Positions 54,738 to 63,373 of a stretch of 64,000 bases of DNA are shown here, piece by piece (within the stretch, counting starts at the first letter, position 1; the number at the start of each line of letters is the position of its first letter). This DNA is from Ahrensia sp. R2A130 (GTDB taxonomy: Bacteria > Pseudomonadota > Alphaproteobacteria > Rhizobiales > Rhizobiaceae): assembly GCF_000179775.1 (NCBI RefSeq), contig NZ_AEEB01000017.1, positions 186,001-250,000 on the forward strand, written 5' to 3'. Made by a program: the position numbers and the translations under genes. Below the pieces are notes generated by a model. The model saw nothing but the letters and a program-made list of their open reading frames with translations, searched no databases and was not told the DNA's origin.

Positions 54738-55517
54738 TTGAAATACACAGCGGAGATATACGAACCATCTTGTGACGGCTTCGGTCAGGCCGTCATAGAG
54801 ATGGTCTGCTTGTTGAAGTCCGGTGGCCTAGACAGGCGCTTCGGTCTCAAGTCCTTCGATCTTGAAAGACGTTACGTCACGGGATTTGGTGCAGGTAGCG
54901 TTCTTGTACTGCTTTCAGCAGGCGACGTAGTTGTTGGTGGTTGCGTTATATTTCCTAGGCTTCAGCGTTCAAACGGGCCATGCGCTCTTCTCGCAGATCT
55001 TTACGTCGAACCTGAACATAGGAACTACGCGTGTATCTTCGCGGCGTATAGAGAACTCGCCGCATGGCGTGCCGGCCACGATAACGTGCCTTTCTATACA
55101 CTGCCTAATACACGTGCGACACGTCTCAACCAGCGTTTTCTAGGTCTCGAAAATATAGATTTCTGTTTTCTTGAAGTGAGAATACGTCCCGTCGAATCAC
55201 GAACGATTGCAGAGCTGCCATCAGATAACGTGCGTAACAAATGGTATAGAAATCCTGTGGTAATTACCTCTGACGATGTTGGACGGCAGGTAGTGTGGCG
55301 CGGCGTTGGAATACCATTCGTGAAATTCGTTCTCACTGCTGATGAGGGAGCAACGTGCGCCCCGTCTGGCGTCGTGCTAGCAACTGCCAAGACACATGAA
55401 CGTATGGCCGGTATATCGGTGCCGATGGGTCGCAGACGTTTGGTCGTACAATGCAACGGTGCAATCAAAGCGCTTTTCCCGCAAGGCTTGCAGTTGGATG
55501 ATTTCGATATCCTTTAA
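54738..55517 (+). CDS. GNAT-like acyltransferase, hypothetical, foreign composition
   Basis: 259 residues. The segment L-L-A-D-L-Y-V-E-P-E-H-R-N near residues 85-97 with the following helix is the acetyl-CoA-binding motif A of GNAT proteins, though the usual Gly-rich R/Q-x-x-G-x-G/A is degraded. The C-terminal half (from about 160) is a separate domain I do not recognise. Start is TTG 54738; no ATG is available before motif A. Richer in A and T, with TAT, ATA and AGA codons, than the dehydrogenase genes on either side, suggesting transfer into the locus. Confidence 0.65.
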   Translation: MKYTAEIYEPSCDGFGQAVIEMVCLLKSGGLDRRFGLKSFDLERRYVTGFGAGSVLVLLSAGDVVVGGCVIFPRLQRSNGPCALLADLYVEPEHRNYACIFAAYRELAAWRAGHDNVPFYTLPNTRATRLNQRFLGLENIDFCFLEVRIRPVESRTIAELPSDNVRNKWYRNPVVITSDDVGRQVVWRGVGIPFVKFVLTADEGATCAPSGVVLATAKTHERMAGISVPMGRRRLVVQCNGAIKALFPQGLQLDDFDIL

Positions 55518-55591
55518 CGCTACCCCTTCGTAACTACTCATTGACCATGATGTGAGATCATCCTGCCCTCTCAAGAGTGTGGATTACAACA

Positions 55592-56308
55592 ATGAACAAT
55601 GCGATCAGGCGACGCGAGTTTTTGGCAGTTGCAGGTGCGGGGCTTCTCGTGTCGGGGTGCAACAGCTCAAATTTTGACACGATGACAACTTCTGGCATTG
55701 ATCGCATGTCCACCGGCTCCATCGGCGCACACCAGATACGCCCTGCCATCGGCGTCGATGCTAATCTTCGTTCTGCTGGCAAAATGTACGGCGAAATACG
55801 CGACGGCGAGCATCTGCTGGCAGCCGTGCCCCACGATAAAATGGACCCGCGTTTCCGACGCCAGCGCGTCGTGAACAAGACTGGCATGCCGCCTGGCACC
55901 ATCGTCGTCAGCCCCCATCAGCATCACGCATGGTATGTCTTGAGCAATGACGAGGCGGTTCGATACGGCGTGGGTGTCGGCAAAGCGGGTTTCGAATGGC
56001 AGGGTGATGCTGTCATCGCCCGCAAGGCGCAATGGCCGCGCTGGACGCCACCTGCAGAAATGATCCAGCGCCGTCCTGACCTGGTAAAATTCGCCGGTGG
56101 TCAGGAAGGCGGAATCGACAACCCGCTGGGAGCGCGCGCACTTTATCTGTTCGCCGATGGTCGCGACACGCTGTACCGCCTGCACGGAACACCGGAGTGG
56201 GACTCCATCGGAAAGTCCATGTCATCCGGCTGCATCCGGTTTTTGAATCAGGACATCATCGACCTCTACAACCGCGTTCCCAATGGTACACGTGTCCGCG
56301 TGATCTGA
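55592..56308 (+). CDS. L,D-transpeptidase (YkuD family), Tat-type lipoprotein
   Basis: 238 residues. N-terminus R-R-R-E-F-L-A-V-A-G, a twin-arginine signal, followed by lipobox L-V-S-G-C (lipid Cys near residue 23): a Tat-exported lipoprotein. Catalytic motif H-G-T-P near residues 199-202 and S-S-G-C-I-R near 212-217 with the nucleophilic Cys. The second L,D-transpeptidase of the window (other at 16961). Placed inside a catabolic region without evident link. Confidence 0.9.
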   Translation: MNNAIRRREFLAVAGAGLLVSGCNSSNFDTMTTSGIDRMSTGSIGAHQIRPAIGVDANLRSAGKMYGEIRDGEHLLAAVPHDKMDPRFRRQRVVNKTGMPPGTIVVSPHQHHAWYVLSNDEAVRYGVGVGKAGFEWQGDAVIARKAQWPRWTPPAEMIQRRPDLVKFAGGQEGGIDNPLGARALYLFADGRDTLYRLHGTPEWDSIGKSMSSGCIRFLNQDIIDLYNRVPNGTRVRVI

Positions 56309-56399
56309 TCGGGCTTTCGGCTTTTATTCAACAGGCTTTCGCCTGGGATTGCCTTCGGCTACACCGCTTCCACGATCATTTTCGGGAGGCGGTAGCGCC

Positions 56400-57899
56400 A
56401 TGAACACCATTCCACATTATATCGGCGGCAAGCGCGTCGAAGGCACGTCCGGTCGCTCCGCTGACGTTTTCAATCCGGCCACCGGCGAAGTGCAAGCACA
56501 GGTGCCGTTGGCCTCTGCCGATGAGCTGAATGCTGCCATCGAAAACGCCAAACAGGCACAGCCTGCCTGGGGTGCTACAAACCCGCAAAAGCGCGCACGC
56601 GTCATGATGAAATTCGTCGACCTGCTGCACCGCGATATGGATAAGCTGGCCGAAGCGCTGTCCCGCGAACACGGCAAGACGATCCCAGATGCCAAGGGTG
56701 ACGTGATCCGTGGTCTGGAAGTTGCAGAATACTGCATCGGTGCACCGCAAATGCTGAAGGGCGAATTTTCCGAAGGTGCTGGCCCCGGCATCGACATGCA
56801 TTCGGTCAAGCAGCCGCTCGGCGTTGCAGCCGGCATCACGCCATTCAATTTCCCGGCCATGATCCCGATGTGGAAATTCTGCCCAGCCATCGTGTGCGGT
56901 AACGCCTTCATTTTGAAGCCGTCCGAGCGTGACCCGTCCGTGCCGTTGATGTTGGCCGAATTGATGAGCGAAGCCGGTCTGCCGGATGGTATTCTCAACG
57001 TCGTCCACGGCGATAAGGAAGCGGTGGATGGCATTCTCGATCATCCTGATATCATGGCTGTCGGTTTCGTCGGTTCAACGCCGATTGCCGAATATGTTTA
57101 TACCCGTGGTTGCGCCAACGGTAAGCGTGTTCAGTGCTTCGGCGGCGCGAAAAACCATATGATCATCATGCCAGACGCCGACATGGACCAGACCGTCGAT
57201 GCGCTGATCGGTGCAGGCTACGGTGCTGCTGGCGAACGCTGCATGGCGATTTCTGTTGCCGTTCCTGTTGGTGAAGACACCGCCAACCGTCTGATGGAAA
57301 AACTAGCCCCCCGCGTCGAAGCGCTGAAGATCGCGCCTTACACCGCAGGCGATGATGCCGACTTCGGACCGCTGGTCACGAAAGAAGCCTACACCCGCGT
57401 GAAGGGCTACATCGACAAGGGCGTCGAAGAGGGCGCAGACCTTGTTATCGATGGCCGTGATTTCTCCATGCAGGGCTACGAAGACGGCTACTTTATGGGC
57501 GCATGCCTGTTCGACAACGTCACCAAAGATATGACCATCTATAAGGAAGAGATATTCGGCCCCGTGCTCTCAGTCGTCCGCGCCAAGGATTATGAAGAAG
57601 GTCTCGACCTCGCCATGAGCCACGAATACGGCAACGGCGTAGCAATCTTCACCCGCGATGGCGATGCAGCGCGTGACTTCGCCAGCCGCGTCAATATCGG
57701 GATGGTGGGCATCAATGTGCCGATTCCGGTGCCGCTGGCCTATTACACATTCGGTGGCTGGAAACGCTCAGGGTTCGGTGATTTGAACCAGCACGGCCCG
57801 GACGCCTTCAAATTCTATACGCGCACGAAAACCATCACGTCGCGCTGGCCTTCCGGCATCAAGGAAGGTGCGGAATTCTCGATCCCCACCATGGAGTGA
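56400..57899 (+). CDS. mmsA: CoA-acylating methylmalonate-semialdehyde dehydrogenase
   Basis: NAD- and CoA-dependent conversion of (methyl)malonate semialdehyde to propionyl- or acetyl-CoA. 499 residues, family length. Catalytic Cys in G-E-R-C-M-A-I-S near residues 280-287, with the MmsA pattern G-A-K-N-H near 258-262 (where general aldehyde dehydrogenases have a catalytic Glu) and I-T-P-F-N-F-P near 149-155. Ribosome-binding GGGAGG seven bases upstream. Could take semialdehydes from valine, beta-alanine, myo-inositol or the local pathway. Confidence 0.95.
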   Translation: MNTIPHYIGGKRVEGTSGRSADVFNPATGEVQAQVPLASADELNAAIENAKQAQPAWGATNPQKRARVMMKFVDLLHRDMDKLAEALSREHGKTIPDAKGDVIRGLEVAEYCIGAPQMLKGEFSEGAGPGIDMHSVKQPLGVAAGITPFNFPAMIPMWKFCPAIVCGNAFILKPSERDPSVPLMLAELMSEAGLPDGILNVVHGDKEAVDGILDHPDIMAVGFVGSTPIAEYVYTRGCANGKRVQCFGGAKNHMIIMPDADMDQTVDALIGAGYGAAGERCMAISVAVPVGEDTANRLMEKLAPRVEALKIAPYTAGDDADFGPLVTKEAYTRVKGYIDKGVEEGADLVIDGRDFSMQGYEDGYFMGACLFDNVTKDMTIYKEEIFGPVLSVVRAKDYEEGLDLAMSHEYGNGVAIFTRDGDAARDFASRVNIGMVGINVPIPVPLAYYTFGGWKRSGFGDLNQHGPDAFKFYTRTKTITSRWPSGIKEGAEFSIPTME

Positions 57900-58022
57900 T
57901 CGAGCCGACATAGTCGGGAATGCAAAATTGAACGCTGGGCGGGGGCAAGATGAAAATCTTGTCCCCGCTCTCGTTCCAGCCCTCATCATGGCCGCCACCG
58001 CACTATATCCTTGAGGCCGCCC

Positions 58023-58949
58023 ATGTTCGACGACGCCACCATCATCGCAATTTCTGAAATCGCAGAACGCTTGAATTGTCATCCCGCCGCTCTTTTGGCG
58101 GTGGTTGAAGTTGAATCAGGAGGACGCACAGGGGCGACAGTGCGAGGCCGCTTTCAGCCGCTCATCCGCTTTGAAGGGCACTACTTCGACCGCTTTTTGA
58201 AGGGCGATGTTTTGGAAACCGCGCGGTTGGCAGGGTTGGCGGATCGCAAGGCCGGTGCCATCAAAAATCCGCGTTCCCAATCGGCTCGCTGGGACATGCT
58301 GGACCGCGCAATCTCCATCGACCGCACGGCAGCGCTCTCATCGTGCTCTTGGGGTATGGGGCAAGTGATGGGCTCGCATTGGCAGTGGCTCGGTTACGGC
58401 TCTGTGGACGCGCTGGTGGCGGAAGCCCGCAGCGGTATTGCAGGGCAGGTCGAACTGATGGTCCGCTACATCGAGCGCGCAAAAATTTCAGACGCTTTGC
58501 GAACCTGCGATTGGCATCGTTTCGCCCGCATCTACAATGGTCCGGCTTATGCAAAGCACGGCTACCACACACGCATGGCCGCAGCGCACCGCCGCTGGAT
58601 GCGTAAACTGGCAACCGCAGATACAGCCGAACGCGATGTGCTTAAATTCGGTGACCGAGGCCCTCGCGTAAAACAGCTGCAGGACCAGTTGAAAAACGCC
58701 GGATACATGGTCGTAAGCGATGGTATTTTTGGTCTCGATACGGATAAGGAATTGCGAAATTTCCAACGCGATAATGGGTTTGCGATTTCCGGCATGGTGG
58801 GACACGCAGAATGGGCCAAGCTCGGCGGTTCCACTGCCATTGCTGCTGTCGTGAAGCAGGCATTACCTAAGGTCAAAGTGCCCCGTTGGTGGACCAGTGC
58901 GTCACAGCGTTTGGCCAATCTGCTTTCCAAGGCCCGCGCCATCACCTAA
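58023..58949 (+). CDS. Phage-type N-acetylmuramidase with C-terminal peptidoglycan-binding domain
   Basis: 308 residues, no signal peptide. N-terminal muramidase (DUF3380-like) domain with the catalytic Glu in A-V-V-E-V-E-S-G-G near residues 25-33, P-L-I-R-F-E-G-H-Y-F near 46-55 and W-G-M-G-Q-V-M-G near 108-115; then a PG_binding_1 domain (L-K-F-G-D-R-G-P-R-V-K-Q-L-Q near 206-219). This is endolysin architecture, but no holin or other phage gene is close. It may be a domesticated lysozyme or gene-transfer-agent component. Confidence 0.85.
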   Translation: MFDDATIIAISEIAERLNCHPAALLAVVEVESGGRTGATVRGRFQPLIRFEGHYFDRFLKGDVLETARLAGLADRKAGAIKNPRSQSARWDMLDRAISIDRTAALSSCSWGMGQVMGSHWQWLGYGSVDALVAEARSGIAGQVELMVRYIERAKISDALRTCDWHRFARIYNGPAYAKHGYHTRMAAAHRRWMRKLATADTAERDVLKFGDRGPRVKQLQDQLKNAGYMVVSDGIFGLDTDKELRNFQRDNGFAISGMVGHAEWAKLGGSTAIAAVVKQALPKVKVPRWWTSASQRLANLLSKARAIT

Positions 58950-58991
58950 GAGTGCGCCCGATAAATCAAAAACGCCGATGCGGACGTTCCT

Positions 58992-59630
58992 ATGAAATCG
59001 AAAAATGAAAAGCTGGCAGAGATCATCGCCCTGTCGCCGGTTATACCGGTGGTGCAATTTGATGATGCCGATCAGGCTGTAGAAACGGCTAACGCGTTGG
59101 CGGCGGGCGGAATCCCTATCGTCGAGATCACACTCCGCACAAAGCGTGCTCTGGAATGCATCGAAGCTGTCGTTAAGCGCACCAAGGGCATCGTTGTGGG
59201 TGTTGGCACTGTGAACACACCTGAGCTGATGACCGACGTATTGGACATCGGTGTTGGATTTATGGTGTCGCCAGGCACGACGCAAGACCTGTTAACCGCT
59301 GCCAGCAAAACCCAAACACCTTTGTTGCCGGGCGTGGCAACGGTGAGCGAAGCCATGGCGCTTATGGCCGAAGGCTACCGCTACGCGAAATTCTTCCCCG
59401 CTGGCCCTGCCGGTGGACCAAGCTATCTGAAATCCATCGCGCCGGTTTTGCCCAAGCTGACCTTCTGCCCCACCGGCGGACTGACCGCCGACAACGCACC
59501 GGACTATCTTGCAGCGGCCAATGTTGGTTGTGTGGGTGGTTCATGGGTCGCGCCGACCTCGAAAATCGAAGCAGGCGATTGGGCCGGAATCACCGCGCTT
59601 GCGTCGCAGGCTGCCGCACTCGCTCGCTGA
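58992..59630 (+). CDS. eda: 2-keto-3-deoxy-6-phosphogluconate aldolase family protein
   Basis: Class I aldolase splitting KDPG or 4-hydroxy-2-oxoglutarate-type acids. 212 residues: I-V-E-I-T-L-R-T near residues 41-48 with the catalytic Glu, G-V-G-T-V near 73-77, and Schiff-base Lys in Y-A-K-F-F-P-A near 131-137; C-P-T-G-G-L near 157-162. Family certain; phosphorylated substrate assumed, since edd and zwf are not in the window. Confidence 0.92.
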   Translation: MKSKNEKLAEIIALSPVIPVVQFDDADQAVETANALAAGGIPIVEITLRTKRALECIEAVVKRTKGIVVGVGTVNTPELMTDVLDIGVGFMVSPGTTQDLLTAASKTQTPLLPGVATVSEAMALMAEGYRYAKFFPAGPAGGPSYLKSIAPVLPKLTFCPTGGLTADNAPDYLAAANVGCVGGSWVAPTSKIEAGDWAGITALASQAAALAR

Positions 59631-59644
59631 GGTTTCACCAGGAT

Positions 59645-60643
59645 ATGTTGCGACGAAGTGCTCTCACTCTCTTTTGCCTTTTCGCATCAATCGGCGCGGC
59701 ATTTGCCAATTGTGCTGATGGCGAAAAAAAGCTGCGGCTTGGGGTAACCAAACTGATTGCTGGTTCCGATTTGCAGCGCGGTAGCGCAACGGTGAAAGAG
59801 CGGGTTGACCGCAATCTCCAAGGTCGATTTTGCCTCGACGTGTTGGAAGATGACAACAGTTTTGCAAGTGACGTCGCGATGTCTGGTCTGCAGGAAGGTG
59901 CTGCAGAAATGGTGCTTGTCGATTTGGGGCAACTTGGTCGGTTTGTGACGGTGGCGCAGGCCTATCGCTTGCCGTTTGCCTTTCGTCACGAGCGTGCGCT
60001 GACAAAGTTTCAGACTGCAAGCAATCCGGCGCTCAATGAAGTGCTGAAGAGCAACGGCGCATTTGTGCTTGCCAATCTTGTGCAACCATCCGTGCATTTC
60101 GGTGCGCGCAAACCACTGTTTGAGCCGTCTGACATGGCGGGTGCGAAAGTCCGCACCCCAGAAGCGGGCAATCTGTCCCGACCTCGCCTCAGGCCGCTTG
60201 ATGCTGTGCCACAAGCGCCCAGCGATGCAGGTATTGTCGAAGACCTGAAGGCCGGTCGCGTTGATATTGTCGAAGCGTCTTGGAGCGAATTGCAGAAGCT
60301 GGCCGATGCCAAGATGATCACCCACGCTTTGGAAAGCCACCACCTCGCAGGTGGCTATGCCCTTCTCGTGTCTAACAAGTGGTGGGAAGGCCAGAGCGAT
60401 GAGCTGCGCAAGGAACTATCAGCGCTGTTCAAAGAAGCTGTGCAACAGGCCAGCTTTCGCATCGCAAATGCGGATCGCAACGCCCGTAACATAGCTTTGG
60501 CGGCAGGGCTCGATGTTCGCATTCTCACCGATGGACAGCGTAACCGTTGGATCGCGCGGATGAGCGATTTGTGGGGCGATTTCCGCGCCTCTAACCCGCC
60601 TGCCGTTGTCGATGCTTTGGAAAGTGCCAACCGCGATTTTTAG
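59645..60643 (+). CDS. TRAP-type substrate-binding protein, without permease partner
   Basis: 332 residues. Signal peptide 1-21 (ending A-F-A), mature start N-C-A-D-G-E-K-K-L-R-L-G. DctP features: G-A-A-E-M-V-L-V-D near residues 84-92, L-P-F-A-F-R near 107-112, and M-A-G-A-K-V-R-T-P near 165-173 with the key Arg. No DctQ/DctM gene neighbours it; the nearest permease is at 49864, beside its own binding protein. A C-terminal Trp-rich helix (R-W-I-A-R-M-S-D-L-W) is seen. Ligand unknown. Confidence 0.85.
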   Translation: MLRRSALTLFCLFASIGAAFANCADGEKKLRLGVTKLIAGSDLQRGSATVKERVDRNLQGRFCLDVLEDDNSFASDVAMSGLQEGAAEMVLVDLGQLGRFVTVAQAYRLPFAFRHERALTKFQTASNPALNEVLKSNGAFVLANLVQPSVHFGARKPLFEPSDMAGAKVRTPEAGNLSRPRLRPLDAVPQAPSDAGIVEDLKAGRVDIVEASWSELQKLADAKMITHALESHHLAGGYALLVSNKWWEGQSDELRKELSALFKEAVQQASFRIANADRNARNIALAAGLDVRILTDGQRNRWIARMSDLWGDFRASNPPAVVDALESANRDF

Positions 60644-60646
60644 ATA

Positions 60647-61828
60647 TTAGCCCTCCAAATGGGTCGCGATGCGATCCAATGCGCGCGAAATATTATCCTC
60701 GGAATTTGCGTAGGACAGGCGAATGTAACCTTCGCCCAAGATACCGAAATCCGGTCCACCAATGGTTGCCACACCCTGTTGCTCCAGCAATTCGCTTGCC
60801 AGCTCTTTTGCTTTGCGGCCTGTGCCGCTGATATTGGGGAAAGCGTAAAACGCTCCCTTGGGCGTCGCGCAGCTTACACCTGGCAGCGTGTTGGCGCGTT
60901 CGACTACGAGCTTCCGACGACGGTCAAAAGCCGTCATCATGTCGGTTACCGCGTCTTGTGGTCCTTCGATGGCGGCGATACCGGCGTATTGTGATGGTGC
61001 GTTAACGCAAGACCAGGCGTTCACCGCAAGCTTGCGGACGTTTTCGAAAAGCGCATCTGGCCAGATCGACCACCCCATACGCCAACCTGTCATGGCCCAC
61101 GTTTTCGACCAGCCGTTCAACACGATTAACCTGTCGCGGATTTCCGGAAACTGAAGCAGCGAGACATGCTCCACATCGTTATAGGTCATCACGTCGTAGA
61201 TCTCGTCGGACATAATAACGGCGTTCGGGAAGGCCTCTAGTCCAGCCACCAGTTTTGCGATTTCTGCCCGCGGAGTGACGCCGCCGGTGGGGTTGGCGGG
61301 AGAATTCAAAATGATGAGACGTGTTTTGTCGTTCACCAGCGAAAGTGCTTCTTCGCCTGAGAACGCAAAACCGTTCTCTTCACGCACCGGAATCGGCACC
61401 GGCGTTGCGCCGGTGAATTCGATCATCGAGCGGTAGATCGGGAAGCCCGGGTCAGGGTAGCAAATCTCTGCACCCGGTTCGCCCATCATTAGAATCGCGG
61501 CAAACATGGTCACCTTGCCGCCGGGCATGATGCACACGCGCTCCGGCGAAACCTCGACGCCTGTTGTGTCCAACGTGCGCTGCGCCACCGCTTCGCGAAG
61601 TGGCAAAATGCCGGTCGCGGGCGTGTAGCCGTGGTGCCCGTCACGCAGGGCTTTCACCGCCGCTTCAACAATGTGTTCCGGTGTTGGAAAGTCGGGCTGA
61701 CCGATTCCCAGATTGATGACATCCATACCCTTGGCTTCAAAGTGCGGGGTAAGTTCAGCGGCGCGAGCCAGCACAGCGAAGGCATTTTCTTCACCGATCC
61801 GGTCGAAACCGGCAATGGTCTTGATCAT
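60647..61828 (-). CDS. PLP class I aminotransferase (aspartate aminotransferase-like)
   Basis: 393 residues. G-I-G-Q-P-D-F near residues 41-47, Y-T-P-A-T-G near 69-74, S-P-A-N-P-T-G near 174-180, and the PLP Lys in N-G-W-S-K-T-W near 236-242 followed by G-W-R-M-G-W. ATG 61828 is chosen since homology begins there; the open frame extends much further upstream across the divergent acetyltransferase gene. Transcribed against its neighbours. Substrate not determined. Confidence 0.92.
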   Translation of the reverse strand: MIKTIAGFDRIGEENAFAVLARAAELTPHFEAKGMDVINLGIGQPDFPTPEHIVEAAVKALRDGHHGYTPATGILPLREAVAQRTLDTTGVEVSPERVCIMPGGKVTMFAAILMMGEPGAEICYPDPGFPIYRSMIEFTGATPVPIPVREENGFAFSGEEALSLVNDKTRLIILNSPANPTGGVTPRAEIAKLVAGLEAFPNAVIMSDEIYDVMTYNDVEHVSLLQFPEIRDRLIVLNGWSKTWAMTGWRMGWSIWPDALFENVRKLAVNAWSCVNAPSQYAGIAAIEGPQDAVTDMMTAFDRRRKLVVERANTLPGVSCATPKGAFYAFPNISGTGRKAKELASELLEQQGVATIGGPDFGILGEGYIRLSYANSEDNISRALDRIATHLEG

Positions 61829-61912
61829 GGGGACAACTTGACGTTCAACGTTGGCGATACGCCCTTCATGTCGCGCAATGGCGGCTTGGGCAAGCTGGGA
61901 GGCGCCCTTCAA

Positions 61913-62608
61913 TTGACAGCCGATCTCGCCGACTGGACGCCGCGTCCTGCGCCGCACAATGGCTGCATGGCCGGACGCACCGTTCACATTCGCCCCTTCG
62001 ACAGAACCAATGATCCGGCAGACTTGTGGGAAGCGTTCGGCGGTGACGGCGAAGGTGAGGGCACAGCCAACCATCACTTGCGTTACTTCGGTTGGCCGCT
62101 CCTTGCCGATGCGGATGCGTTCGGACACCAGTTTCATGATGCTGTTTTCGCTGGCGCGTGGTCACCATGCACATTCTGCCTATCCGGTAGCGACCGTGCT
62201 GTTGGTATGGCGAGTTACATGCGATCAGATCCTAGAAACGGCGTCACCGAAGTTGGTTGCGTCGGTCATGGCGCCGCTATGGCGGGCACAGCTGCTGCAA
62301 CAGAAGCCCATTACCTGATGGCGAAACGCGTGTTCGATGATCTCGGCTATCGCCGCTACGAGTGGAAGTTGAACGCCGCCAACCAAAGTTCTCACCGCGC
62401 AGCAAAGCGCCTCGGCTTCACATTTGAAGGCACATTTCGACAGTTACTGGTCACGCCCCGTGGCAATCGTGACACGGCGTGGTACGCCATGGTGGACCAT
62501 GAATGGCCGATCGTAAAAGCAGTCTTTGAGGCATGGCTGTCGCCTGATAATTTCGATAGCGGTGGTCGTCAGATCAAAACACTGGAAGACATCAGGAGCG
62601 CATCATGA
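61913..62608 (+). CDS. GNAT-family N-acetyltransferase (RimJ/RimL-like)
   Basis: 231 residues. The N-terminal D-W-T-P-R-P-A-P followed by G-R-T-V-H-I-R-P-F-D is the usual start of this branch, so I choose TTG 61913, ten bases after GGGAGG, rather than the ATG at 61967 which would cut it. Motif parts near residues 115-165 include A-T-E-A-H-Y-L-M and Y-E-W-K-L-N-A-A-N-Q-S-S-H-R-A-A-K-R-L-G-F in pieces, with the conserved N-x-x-S-x-x-A-A pattern. Overlaps the SDR gene by four bases. Confidence 0.85.
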   Translation: MTADLADWTPRPAPHNGCMAGRTVHIRPFDRTNDPADLWEAFGGDGEGEGTANHHLRYFGWPLLADADAFGHQFHDAVFAGAWSPCTFCLSGSDRAVGMASYMRSDPRNGVTEVGCVGHGAAMAGTAAATEAHYLMAKRVFDDLGYRRYEWKLNAANQSSHRAAKRLGFTFEGTFRQLLVTPRGNRDTAWYAMVDHEWPIVKAVFEAWLSPDNFDSGGRQIKTLEDIRSAS

Positions 62609-63363
62609 GCGGACGTTTGAATGGCAAGACGGCATTGGTAACAGCAGCCGGGCAAGGCATAGGTCGTGCCATCGCGCAAATGTACGCCAATGAAGGCGCG
62701 AAGGTCGTTGCCACTGATCTCAACGTCGACCTGCTCACCGGCTTTACGGGTGATGTCACCGCGCACGAGCTGAACGTGCGCGACACGGCAGCGGTAAATG
62801 CCGCTGCGGCAGAAATCGGTCCGGTACAGATCCTCGCCAATATCGCAGGCTTCGTGCACCACGGTTCGGTGTTGGAATGTGATGAGGACGCTTTCGATTT
62901 CTCTTTCGATCTCAACGTAAAGTCCATGCATCGCACAATTGCGGCTTTCCTGCCCGGGATGCTGGAAAGCGCTGAGGGCGGTAACCTTGGCTCCATCATC
63001 AACATGGCCTCCGGCGCATCTTCGTTGAAAGGCGCACCGAACCGTTATGTTTATGGCGCGTCGAAAGCCGCTGTTATTGGCCTGACGAAATCGGTGGCTG
63101 TTGATTTCATTCGCAAGGGCGTTCGTTGCAACGCCATTTGCCCCGGCACGGTGCGTTCACCGTCTTGGGAAAACCGCGTAGCCGAATTAGGCAAAGAGGT
63201 CGGCAGCACAGAAAAAGCGATGGAAATGTTCGTCTCCCGCCAGCCTATGGGCCGTGTTGGCGAGGCTGATGAAATTGCTGCTCTGGCCACATATCTTGCA
63301 GGCGATGAATCCGGTTTCACCACCGGTGTCGCCATTCCCATCGACGGCGGCTGGACGCTTTAA
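62605..63363 (+). CDS. Short-chain dehydrogenase (BDH2/DHRS6-like)
   Basis: NAD(H) oxidoreductase, 252 residues. T-A-A-G-Q-G-I-G near residues 12-19 for cofactor, N-I-A-G near 85-88, catalytic Ser in M-A-S-G-A-S-S, and Y-V-Y-G-A-S-K near 148-154. F-V-H-H-G-S/T-V-L near 90-97 and ending I-D-G-G-W-T-L are very like the BDH2 branch (3-hydroxybutyrate or sugar-acid oxidation). Coupled to the acetyltransferase upstream and ten bases before the DenD-like gene. Confidence 0.92.
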   Translation: MSGRLNGKTALVTAAGQGIGRAIAQMYANEGAKVVATDLNVDLLTGFTGDVTAHELNVRDTAAVNAAAAEIGPVQILANIAGFVHHGSVLECDEDAFDFSFDLNVKSMHRTIAAFLPGMLESAEGGNLGSIINMASGASSLKGAPNRYVYGASKAAVIGLTKSVAVDFIRKGVRCNAICPGTVRSPSWENRVAELGKEVGSTEKAMEMFVSRQPMGRVGEADEIAALATYLAGDESGFTTGVAIPIDGGWTL

Positions 63364-63373
63364 GGATCAACAC

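Noticed and set aside
61631-61912. N-terminal extension of the acetyltransferase open frame
   Set aside because: Antisense to the start of the aminotransferase gene and without family similarity; homology begins near 61925.
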